Both the position numbers and the translations under genes were made by a program. Below the pieces are notes generated by a model. That model saw only the letters and a list, made by a program, of their open reading frames with translations. It was not told the origin of the DNA and did not search any database. From the NCBI GenBank assembly GCA_009787285.1, contig WRGH01000094.1, forward strand, positions 1 to 6,463: 6,463 nt of DNA, read 5' to 3'. This document shows, piece by piece, positions 1-5,799 of the stretch; the stretch's first letter is position 1; every line of letters begins with the position of its first letter. The DNA is from Brevinematales bacterium. Lineage in GTDB: Bacteria; Spirochaetota; Spirochaetia; Treponematales; Breznakiellaceae.

Positions 1-168
1 AAAGTTTCCCGTATTAAGGTTGACAGGTTCCTAAGGCTTATGCAGGAATCCGCCGGCAAGGTAAGACCGGATCCGAAAAAGCCCAATGTTGTCATACTTG
101 AAACCGGAAATATCGGATTACAGGAAAAAAGCGAATTTATAAGAGAGAAATTGTCGTTGATGACTTGA
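1..168 (+). CDS. C-terminal end of an unrecognised protein (5' end outside window)
   Basis: Frame 1 is open from the first base to a TGA at 166-168 and encodes 55 residues, beginning KVSRIKVDRFLRLMQ and ending EFIREKLSLMT. The fragment is rich in Lys and Arg. A probable helix (VDRFLRLMQESAGK) leads into a hydrophobic strand (NVVILETGNIGL) and a last charged helix. I do not recognise the family and assign no function. It is the only gene-like plus-strand feature and points towards the minus-strand genes, so transcription converges on the structured region at 169-368. That it is a real coding end rather than a chance open frame rests on natural-looking composition and on the lack of a good alternative. 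Its antisense frame is also open, which weakens the case. Confidence 0.5.
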   Translation, partial: KVSRIKVDRFLRLMQESAGKVRPDPKKPNVVILETGNIGLQEKSEFIREKLSLMT

Positions 169-198
169 GCATACTTTTACGTAACTATCTCTTGCAGC

Positions 199-308
199 GC
201 AGGGCAAAGCCATTGCAGCCGTTAGATGGTGTGGACTTTCTTTACGGAGGCTCTGGACTCGCCTTTTTTGAATCCACACCAATACCGCCGTCAAGGTCTT
301 TGCCCTGC
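199..308. repeat. 110-bp imperfect palindrome with nested inverted arms
   Basis: The outer arms GCAGGGCAAAG (199-209) and CTTTGCCCTGC (298-308) are perfectly complementary over 11 bp. Inside them TGGTGTGGA (227-235) and TCCACACCA (273-281) form a second perfect 9-bp stem. Between the stems, CC-TTG (210-215, with one bulged A) can pair with CAAGG (292-296). The tip holds AGGC/GCCT (248-251, 261-264) running into six T residues (264-269), which could act as a weak plus-strand terminator for the gene ending at 168. No target-site duplication flanks the outer arms. It may be a dispersed palindromic repeat, a small non-autonomous mobile element, or a convergent terminator region. The arms are directly visible; the role is inference. 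Confidence 0.6.
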
Positions 309-323
309 CCGCTCTGTAATATT

Positions 324-362
324 AGACTTATTTGACAACTTGGTTAGTTGTCTCACAAGTCT
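324..362. terminator. 39-nt stem-loop just downstream of the TPR gene
   Basis: AGACTT (324-329) pairs with AAGTCT (357-362) and GACAACT (334-340) pairs with AGTTGTC (346-352), around a TGGTT loop and a 4x4 internal loop, giving 13 base pairs. On the minus strand it begins 6 nt after the TPR stop codon, where a transcription terminator or 3' stabilising hairpin would sit. Neither strand has the U-tract of an intrinsic terminator, so terminator activity is uncertain. A pair of short inverted arms around a 5-bp centre could also be a recombinase core site; nothing else in the window supports that reading. Confidence 0.35.
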
Positions 363-368
363 TGGCTA

Positions 369-632
369 TCACACTTGATCGTAATCCATGATTGCCTGAT
401 CATAGTCGTTTTTATTGCCATATGCATTGCTACGATAGAAATACAATTCCGCATTATTGGGTTCTAACTCTAACTGTATTGCCTCACTAAAATAAAAAAT
501 AGATTTCTCAAAGTCCCCATCATTATGGTACGCACGACCAAGCTTAATACATTCCTTAACGTTATATTCCATTGCAAGAGGATCGGATATACAAGTCGCA
601 AGAGTCATCTTTGAAACAAAATCAATCTTCAT
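369..632 (-). CDS. Small TPR-repeat protein, probably 3'-truncated
   Basis: The 87-aa product carries two tetratricopeptide units: about residues 25-58 (KLGRAYHNDGDFEKSIFYFSEAI, with the usual G/A-Y, A-I and P-N-N positions) and 61-87 (AELYFYRSNAYGNKNDYDQAI). TPRs are protein-binding helical hairpins, so this is likely an adaptor; no partner can be named. The start at 632 is preferred over an ATG five codons upstream (647), because AAGGGG at 639-644 lies 6 nt before the ATG at 632 and inside the longer reading. The protein stops with TGA, TAG in tandem at the end of the second repeat's helix B, where a TPR normally continues as 'AI.L.P.N'. This suggests loss of the 3' part next to the stem-loop at 324-362. 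Base use is AT-rich compared with the kinase operon. Confidence 0.65.
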   Translation of the reverse strand: MKIDFVSKMTLATCISDPLAMEYNVKECIKLGRAYHNDGDFEKSIFYFSEAIQLELEPNNAELYFYRSNAYGNKNDYDQAIMDYDQV

Positions 633-638
633 CTTTAT

Positions 639-644
639 CCCCTT
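639..644 (-). promoter_or_regulatory. Ribosome binding site fixing the TPR gene start
   Basis: AAGGGG on the minus strand lies 6 nt upstream of the ATG at 632. It sits inside the first codons of the longer reading from 647, which itself has only a weak site, so it favours the shorter start. Confidence 0.55.
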
Positions 645-694
645 CATTTCTTTAATATTACGATAATTTCAATAACCATTTATTTATTCTTCAT

Positions 695-1171
695 CTAACT
701 TAATTTGGAGACCAAATCTTCAAGGTTCTTATATGCTTTAGGGCTTTTATACTCTTCACGAAGAAAACAAATAACTTTTTCTAGTTTCTTGTACCATTCT
801 ACGGTAAGAGTAGCCCCTACCATTTCTTTAAATACTTTGATATCATAAATATTTGTTTGTAAACCGACAGCAAATCTTTCCATGCAAGATAAATATTCGG
901 TTATTGCATATTTTATATCCAAATTGTTTAGTCCTTTAATATCATCAGGATTAATGTCTTGACCTTTTGGAAACCTTTCATCTAATTTTTTTAATGAATC
1001 AATAAAATCCTTACGAATGTTATTATAAAATTCAATAGTCGCTTGCTTTTTCCCTTTTCTCATTATGAACCATTGCCACCCCGCAACAACGACGCCCAAA
1101 CAAACAAACAAGTCAACGTATTCTTTCGACAGCTCGACTATTTTTTTAAGGATGCACATTAAAATACCCAT
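695..1171 (-). CDS. Small membrane-anchored protein resembling DUF4760
   Basis: The 158-aa product has a hydrophobic segment at about residues 19-37 (VDLFVCLGVVVAGWQWFIM) followed by RKGKK. This predicts one N-terminal transmembrane helix with the positively charged side, and so the rest of the protein, in the cytoplasm. The soluble part is helical: TIEFYNNIRKDF, then DIKYAITEYLSCMERFAVGLQ, NIYD and EWYKKLEKVI. That order (TM, a 'T.EF...I' helix, a Y-L...E..A.GI/L..IYD core, a W...L..I tail) resembles proteins annotated as DUF4760, which have no established function. The assignment is from memory and unconfirmed. The start at 1171 is chosen over 1186 because GGAGG (1180-1184) sits 8 nt before it and would be codons 1-3 of the longer reading. 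The gene is AT-rich and lies between a frameshifted gene and a truncated TPR gene, which looks like accessory cargo. Confidence 0.7.
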   Translation of the reverse strand: MGILMCILKKIVELSKEYVDLFVCLGVVVAGWQWFIMRKGKKQATIEFYNNIRKDFIDSLKKLDERFPKGQDINPDDIKGLNNLDIKYAITEYLSCMERFAVGLQTNIYDIKVFKEMVGATLTVEWYKKLEKVICFLREEYKSPKAYKNLEDLVSKLS

Positions 1172-1179
1172 AATTAAAA

Positions 1180-1184
1180 CCTCC
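1180..1184 (-). promoter_or_regulatory. Strong Shine-Dalgarno site of the DUF4760-like gene
   Basis: GGAGG on the minus strand lies 8 nt upstream of the ATG at 1171. An upstream in-frame ATG at 1186 overlaps this site, so 1171 is the likelier start. Confidence 0.7.
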
Positions 1185-1224
1185 ATCTAAGACTAAATTC
1201 ACCAGATCGCCTTGCACTAATATT

Positions 1225-1275
1225 TTACCATTGACCGTCAATTTTTATCCGTCTTGGGATTCGCTTTTTATTCAT
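1225..1275 (-). CDS. Possible 16-aa basic peptide or start of a decayed gene
   Basis: ATG at 1275 is preceded at 5 nt by AGGGGA (1281-1286) and opens a 16-codon frame, MNKKRIPRRIKIDGQW, ending in TAA at 1225-1227. Six of its residues are Lys or Arg. The well-placed ribosome binding site is the only support. It could be a leader peptide, the surviving start of a gene lost by decay, or chance. No family is recognised. Confidence 0.25.
   Translation of the reverse strand: MNKKRIPRRIKIDGQW
1230..1242. promoter_or_regulatory. 13-bp palindrome ahead of the DUF4760-like gene (possible operator)
   Basis: ATTGAC-C-GTCAAT is a perfect 6-1-6 inverted repeat, located 59-71 bp upstream of the ATG at 1171, where an operator could lie. 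No convincing -35/-10 pair could be placed around it, and short palindromes arise by chance in AT-rich DNA, so this is only a candidate. Confidence 0.2.
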
Positions 1276-1313
1276 ACGTTTCCCCTATCCCTCAAAACGA
1301 TAAACCGATAACC

Positions 1314-1573
1314 TCAATTTTCCCTCCCACAATCCTTGCATTTCTTTTTGAAAAGGCTGCCTAGTTTGCCGTCGCAGTATTTGCATATATCTTTCCACTT
1401 ACAAACTAGCTCTTCAGGAATATGGCCAATGTCCCGCCAACTCCCGGTATCGCACTGACATTTGTATTTTCTCCAACCGCAACCACCGTACCGTTCGCTT
1501 TCAGTCCGGTTGTATGACTCCCAATAGAAACATATACTTTATACTTAGCAATCCGCTCGTGTACTTCCGCCAT
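1314..1573 (-). pseudogene. RCC1-repeat/zinc-ribbon small gene broken by a one-base frameshift
   Basis: ATG at 1573 lies 5 nt after AAAGGA (1579-1584), which overlaps the kinase stop. The frame reads MAEVHERIAKYKVYVSIGSH then TTGLKANGTVVAVGE, the core of an RCC1-type repeat (compare HTVGLKADGTVVAVGDN). It then runs into unrelated sequence and stops at 1406-1408. One base added at the A-run at 1467-1470 (minus strand GAAAAT) restores KYKCQCDTGSWRDIGHI, the rest of the repeat (usual form YGQCD...W.DI), and a tail with CKYCDGKLGSLF and KKCKDCGREN, a CxxC...CxxC zinc ribbon, ending at TGA 1314-1316. The corrected product is about 86 aa, far shorter than multi-repeat RCC1-like proteins, so it is both truncated and frameshifted. 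Unshifted, a 55-aa peptide could be made from 1406-1573. A sequencing error or -1 slippage at the A-run is also possible. Confidence 0.65.
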
Positions 1574-1582
1574 TTTAATCCT

Positions 1583-4480
1583 TTATCTTCGTGTCCATGT
1601 AGTGCTGTTTTCATCGGGTCGTGTGTAGGTTCCCGCTCTTTTGCCGTTATTATCATAAGCGCCATTAAATCCGGTGTTTTCCCCAAGTATTCCGTTTGTA
1701 TTCCCGTTACTGCCAAGTTTAACATTTGCCCCAATTCTGACACTTGTTATAGGGTTATCTGCAAACGCACTAAATCCAATAGATGTAACACTGTTGGAAA
1801 TAATAATATTGGTTAATGAGTTATTTTCAAACGCCATATCCCCGATTGAGACAACGTTATTGCCAATGGTAATATCAGTCAGTTCATTTCGATAGAACGC
1901 TGCTGGCCCAATAAATGTAACACTGTTGGGAATGGTAACCTTCGTCAATGTGTTATAAGAGAACGCGCCTCGCCCAATAGATGTAACGCTATTGCTAATG
2001 GTAACACTAGTCAGTCTGTTGCTCCTAAACGCATTTTCTCCAATTGTGGTAACGCTATCGGGAATTACAACGCTGGTCAGTTCGTTGTCATAAAACGTAT
2101 TTTTTCCAATTGTGGTAACACCGTCAGGAATGGTAACATCAGTAATTTCTTTTCCAGAAAATGCGTTATCTCCGATCTCTGTGACACTGGTGCCCTTTTC
2201 GGTTGAGGGGATAACTACTTCTTTTTTCCCACTATACCCAGTAACAGTAATTGTTCCTTGATCATTCTGTTGAAATTTAAATAAACTTCCTGTCAGTCTG
2301 TAAGCAATAAATAAGACTGCCGCTACAGCAATCACGGCAGCTAAAATGCCTGTGATTTTTTTCAATATCTTTTCGCGTTTGGCTTCGGCCTCCTTGCGCT
2401 CTTGCTCTTCACGGGCTTTCTGTTTCTGTTGTTCAATGCGCTCTTTATACACACAGTACTGGTTTTTATCCGCTCCCAGTTCAAGCAGCAGTTTAACAAG
2501 ATCATTATTTTCTACATCGTAGGCGTTAATAAGAGGGCATGTTTTGTTGCCTGAATATTCATTGATATCGGCTCCCAGTTTATGCAGAAGACGAATCAAA
2601 TTATAAACAGTATCTGTACCGTGTTTTCTGCTTAATTCATTGAAGTTACACACCGCATAGTTGATTGGAGTCTTTTTATCAATATAGTTCTGCCCTGTAA
2701 GCAGTAAGCCCTGCGCGGCATATGTTTCAAAAAGATCGGACATCCCCGGACAGAAATCAATAAAATATTTTAATGCGTCCCAACTGTTGCCGCCAAGCTC
2801 TTTGTATGAAAGAAACGGCAATAAGCCCAGTAAGAAAAACTGTTCCAGTATGCTGAAATTATTGAACCCATCCGTTGATTTGAGATTATCCCCGTATATA
2901 TCGGACAGCCACACAAGCAGAACGGAATCCTTTTCATTTACAGCTTTTTTTATTAGGGCTATCTGACCTGCATCCTTCTCTTTCTTTAGTTCATCAGGGC
3001 TTTGATAATATTTCGTCCCTATGGTTATGCCGTCGTCTCCCTGTAATTTTAAATATACTAACGCGAGCGCACGTTTAGGGGAGTATTCCTTAAAGTATTT
3101 GCAGAAAGTATCAGCCGCTTCCTTACCCTGTGCGCCTTCGGCGGCTTCAAGGTACAGGTACAGGTTCGCGTTAGGCTTTTTCAAGTCTTCCATGTAATAC
3201 GCGGATTCTGCCATTATTGCGTTTGCCATGTCTTCGGCAGTTCTGCATATTTTTCCGCTTTTGCTCTTGAACGGTATCTCAGGATCAAGGACAAGTACCG
3301 AGCTGTAAAGCCCAGCGTCTTTGTCTTTAGCATACTGCGACATGATGTTCTGGATTGAATTGTAAAGCATTAAATCACCGGCTTTCTTCAACCACTCTTT
3401 TATTATGCCGTCATACAGGCAGGTCTTCCCTATGTCGGGATATTTTTCCATAAGAGCCGCAAGTTCTTTGGGGCTTTCGGCGGATTCGTTAGCTGAAAAC
3501 TTTAACGGATCATAAACCGTGCTTGCTTTTACAGAAGCTTTGGATTCAACTAAAAGGGCTTCGCCTATAAGCCATTTTCTTACCTGTTCGTTTCCCCATC
3601 GGTCTTTCCGCTTCGGCTTGATAAGCCCTTTTATTAACGCCGCGTAATCGTCAGGCATGTCAATCGGTAAATCTACTTCTTCATCATTGATCAAAGAATC
3701 ACGCTTACCCGCCTTTACGCCCTTAAACGGTTTCTCGCCCAGCCAGAGTTCTATCATCGTTATCCCAAGAGCGAAATAATCTACTGCCGGCGTTGCCATT
3801 ACATTAGTGTTGTTTCCTTTGCGCGCCAGTTCAGGCGCGGCGTAAAGGTCTGTAACGCTGGCGGTTACTTCGACTTCTTCATCATAACCTTTCATAATGC
3901 TTGAAATGCCGAAATCGGCGAGAACTATTGATGTTTTGCCATCGTCCTTGAAATATATATTTTCCGGCTTTAAGTCCTGATAAATTACCTTATAAAAACC
4001 GTGTAGCTGTTCAAGACCTTCGGTTATCATCTTTACGATGTTTTTTATTTTAGTCGTGTCGTGTATAGCGCCGTTGGTTTTCAGGTACTGGTCAAGGGTG
4101 TCGCCTTCGGCGTACTCCATGATTTCAAAATCCTGGTCGTTATAACTTCCAAAGTCGTATATTTTTACAATCCTGTCCTTGGGGTTATTTTTAATTTTGG
4201 TTATAACTTCTTTCGCTGTATCGCTTAACGGCGTATTGGGTTTGTAGTGTTTCAGCGCGTAAGGTTTGCCGTCTATAATTACCTTATAAACAACCGCTTC
4301 GCCTGAACTGCCTCTGATCATTTTGTCTATTACGCAGTCTTTGCCGTTTAAAACTATGGTCTGTCCCGAAGTAAAAACAACTCCTGTTTTTTTGGTACTT
4401 GTCTTAGCTGCCTCCATTCTGGCTGTACCTTCGTCCATACGGGCAGTTCCTTGTTCGTCGTTCATTCTTTCTGTACTCAT
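1583..4480 (-). CDS. Transmembrane Ser/Thr protein kinase with C-terminal leucine-rich repeat sensor domain
   Basis: The 965-aa product is a receptor-like kinase. Residues 2-22 repeat a TxRM motif (STERM, GTARM, GTARM). The kinase domain spans about 40-310: loop GSSGEA (57-62), Lys77 in YALKHY, Glu91 as likely alpha-C partner, catalytic loop YQDLKPEN (167-174) with Asp169 and Asn174, DFG at 189-191, activation-loop Thr/Ser at 206-210, APE at 215-217. YQD replaces HRD and the third loop glycine is Ala62, but the catalytic residues remain, so activity is expected. A helical region (310-600) and two ankyrin-like units (about 622-675, LHKLGADIN and LLELGADKN) follow, then a Lys/Glu/Gln-rich coiled coil (679-708), one transmembrane helix (709-727), and BspA/TpLRR-type repeats (755-923) that should be extracytoplasmic. 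ATG overlaps the phosphatase stop (ATGA); AAAGGA lies 9 nt upstream. No signal peptide, as expected for N-in topology. Confidence 0.93.
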   Translation of the reverse strand: MSTERMNDEQGTARMDEGTARMEAAKTSTKKTGVVFTSGQTIVLNGKDCVIDKMIRGSSGEAVVYKVIIDGKPYALKHYKPNTPLSDTAKEVITKIKNNPKDRIVKIYDFGSYNDQDFEIMEYAEGDTLDQYLKTNGAIHDTTKIKNIVKMITEGLEQLHGFYKVIYQDLKPENIYFKDDGKTSIVLADFGISSIMKGYDEEVEVTASVTDLYAAPELARKGNNTNVMATPAVDYFALGITMIELWLGEKPFKGVKAGKRDSLINDEEVDLPIDMPDDYAALIKGLIKPKRKDRWGNEQVRKWLIGEALLVESKASVKASTVYDPLKFSANESAESPKELAALMEKYPDIGKTCLYDGIIKEWLKKAGDLMLYNSIQNIMSQYAKDKDAGLYSSVLVLDPEIPFKSKSGKICRTAEDMANAIMAESAYYMEDLKKPNANLYLYLEAAEGAQGKEAADTFCKYFKEYSPKRALALVYLKLQGDDGITIGTKYYQSPDELKKEKDAGQIALIKKAVNEKDSVLLVWLSDIYGDNLKSTDGFNNFSILEQFFLLGLLPFLSYKELGGNSWDALKYFIDFCPGMSDLFETYAAQGLLLTGQNYIDKKTPINYAVCNFNELSRKHGTDTVYNLIRLLHKLGADINEYSGNKTCPLINAYDVENNDLVKLLLELGADKNQYCVYKERIEQQKQKAREEQERKEAEAKREKILKKITGILAAVIAVAAVLFIAYRLTGSLFKFQQNDQGTITVTGYSGKKEVVIPSTEKGTSVTEIGDNAFSGKEITDVTIPDGVTTIGKNTFYDNELTSVVIPDSVTTIGENAFRSNRLTSVTISNSVTSIGRGAFSYNTLTKVTIPNSVTFIGPAAFYRNELTDITIGNNVVSIGDMAFENNSLTNIIISNSVTSIGFSAFADNPITSVRIGANVKLGSNGNTNGILGENTGFNGAYDNNGKRAGTYTRPDENSTTWTRR
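1745..2140 (-). repeat. Six in-frame 66-bp tandem repeats encoding 22-residue LRR units
   Basis: Kinase residues 781-912 are six consecutive 22-residue units of the form xVTIPxSVTxIGxxAFxxNxLT; a degenerate unit precedes them (755-780) and a partial one follows (913-923). At DNA level the period is exactly 66 bp: CCAAT boxes of successive units begin at 1908 and 1974, and another at 1776, two periods away. Units differ by many substitutions, so the array is old rather than freshly amplified, but it could still vary in copy number without losing frame. Confidence 0.9.
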
Positions 4481-5220
4481 TTTTCTTTATCCTTTACTTT
4501 TATAGTAATGATTGAAATATTATCCTTTCCACTGTTGTCTTTTGCGAGTGTTAACAGTTTTTCTGTGGCTTCAATCTCTTCGGCATCCGGTAACATAAGC
4601 GTATCGGAAATTACATCGGGAGGAACAAGATCGTGCAAACCGTCCGAAGATAAAAGGTATATGTCGCCGTTCATGAAGGGCTGATCGATTTCCTCAAATT
4701 CGATGAACGCGCTGTTTCCGCCTCCCAACGCATTGGTGATTATATTTGAAGGAGCGTCAGGGTTCCCGCCCGATTCCTTAAGTGAGTGGTCTATCGTAAG
4801 TCGGCGCAGACCGCCGTTACGCAGAAGATAAATCCTCGAGTCTCCGGCATGGAAACGGAAAACTTTATTCCGGTAAACAAAAAGCCCAGCTATGGTGCTT
4901 CCCATTCCCTGTGACATTACATTATGGGTTTCCTGAGTATATACATTGAATACTTCTTTTAATTCCTGATTGTTCAAATCATCAGGAATTTTTTCAAGAA
5001 CTTCCTTTAGCCTGACCAGCGCCATTTCGCTGGCCGCTTCTCCTCTGTCCAGTCCGCCTATTCCGTCCGCTATTGCTATTACTGTTCTTTTATCGGCATC
5101 AAATTCTTTCTGCCTTGATCCGTCCCGGAACATTTCGTCATTAAGCAGGATCATGTCTTCGTTGTTTGGCTTTTTTAAGCCGATGTCGCAAACGCCGTAA
5201 ACGGAAAGAATTGTTTTCAT
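4477..5220 (-). CDS. PP2C-family Ser/Thr protein phosphatase
   Basis: This 247-aa protein, normal length for a bacterial stand-alone PP2C, should remove phosphate from Ser/Thr using two Mn/Mg ions in the cytoplasm. All main motifs are present: NNED (19-22, metal-binding Asp22), ADGIGG (51-56, Asp52 and Gly53), GMGST (105-109), HAGDSR (124-129), SSDGLHD (191-197, Asp193) and GKDNIS (231-236, Asp233). No signal peptide or membrane segment is seen. The start ATG overlaps the FHA gene's TGA in ATGA (5217-5220), and its stop overlaps the kinase ATG in the same way (4477-4480), so the three are probably translationally coupled. A GGAGG lies 15 nt upstream, rather far. The natural partner is the downstream kinase, and the FHA protein is a likely shared substrate. 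The family call is secure; the substrates are inference. Confidence 0.95.
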   Translation of the reverse strand: MKTILSVYGVCDIGLKKPNNEDMILLNDEMFRDGSRQKEFDADKRTVIAIADGIGGLDRGEAASEMALVRLKEVLEKIPDDLNNQELKEVFNVYTQETHNVMSQGMGSTIAGLFVYRNKVFRFHAGDSRIYLLRNGGLRRLTIDHSLKESGGNPDAPSNIITNALGGGNSAFIEFEEIDQPFMNGDIYLLSSDGLHDLVPPDVISDTLMLPDAEEIEATEKLLTLAKDNSGKDNISIITIKVKDKEK

Positions 5221-5789
5221 ATTCGCGTTGTCCCGCCTCCGGCTGTATCAAATGTTACCAGTAATTCGACATCGGCGATTTTTATTGTTGCGCCGTTCGC
5301 GAGCGGGTAGAGCGCATTGGGAACAAGCGCCGTTCCGTTGTAAGTTGTGCCGTTAGTGGAACCCATGTCCTGAATATGCCAACCTGCGGCGGTTTTAACG
5401 ATTTTACAATGCGTGCCTGATACATAGTTGAAGCGTCCAAAAATACTCGCAAAGGGGCCGTTCTTGCGCCCGATTATATCACCGTCTCGCGCTTCGATCA
5501 TTATACCGTGTATTTGGGACGTAAGTTTTATTTTGTCGCCGTTTACGGTGCCGCCGCTGTTTGCACCGCCGGAGGAGCCGCCGCTTTGCGGTACCGGCTG
5601 CATACCCGGAGTCTGAACTGTTGGCGCGGGGGTGCCGCCTGCTGCCGGTACCAATTCTTTTCCGTCAAATATACAGCGCTTTCCCTTGCCGGGACGCCCG
5701 CATACCGAGCAGACCAGTATTTGCTCCCCGCATTGATCGCAATAACGGGAATCATCATCTATTGTTTCTTTGCATGATGGACATTGCAT
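5217..5789 (-). CDS. Zinc-ribbon plus FHA domain phosphothreonine-binding protein
   Basis: The 190-aa protein starts with a zinc-ribbon region: Cys3/Cys6 and Cys17/Cys20, then Cys27/Cys30 and Cys39, resembling a double zinc ribbon whose eighth ligand is not obvious. A flexible Pro/Gly/Ser/Thr linker (48-84) leads to a forkhead-associated domain (about 86-178) with the phosphopeptide-binding residues Gly107-Arg108, Ser124 and His127 (SGTH), and Ser144-Asn146 with Gly147 (GSTNG). FHA domains bind phosphothreonine, so this is the probable reader for the kinase two genes downstream. The C-terminus GTTRI (186-190) resembles the GTARM motifs at the kinase N-terminus and could be a phospho-site bound by an FHA domain. 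GGAG (5797-5800) lies 7 nt before the ATG and overlaps the upstream ATPase stop. The protein is cytoplasmic, with no membrane segment. Confidence 0.93.
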   Translation of the reverse strand: MQCPSCKETIDDDSRYCDQCGEQILVCSVCGRPGKGKRCIFDGKELVPAAGGTPAPTVQTPGMQPVPQSGGSSGGANSGGTVNGDKIKLTSQIHGIMIEARDGDIIGRKNGPFASIFGRFNYVSGTHCKIVKTAAGWHIQDMGSTNGTTYNGTALVPNALYPLANGATIKIADVELLVTFDTAGGGTTRI

Positions 5790-5799
5790 ACTATTACTC

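Noticed and set aside
179..227. Integron attC-like site: GTTAGAT (221-227) and CGTAAC (180-185) flanking a GC-rich core.
   Set aside because: GTTAGAT fits GTTRRRY, but the opposite box ACGTAAC breaks RYYYAAC. The core has direct TTGCAGC repeats instead of the inverted arms an attC needs, and no cassette array or integrase is visible.
118..320. Open minus-strand frame of about 60 codons containing MALPCAARDSYVKV, antisense to the plus-strand gene end and the palindrome.
   Set aside because: No ribosome binding site and no recognised domain, and it runs through an inverted repeat and a convergent coding end; probably a chance open frame.
693..699. ATCTAAC at the end of the DUF4760-like gene, matching an attC end box on the minus strand.
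   Set aside because: A 7-bp degenerate match without a partner box or stem; expected by chance.
1225..1242. TTGACG with TAAAAT as a sigma-70 promoter on the minus strand for the DUF4760-like gene.
   Set aside because: The boxes are only 8 nt apart, and no other -10 lies at 16-18 nt.
1501..1743. 80-codon minus-strand ORF starting MSELGQML.
   Set aside because: Lies in another frame of the kinase C-terminus and has no family features.
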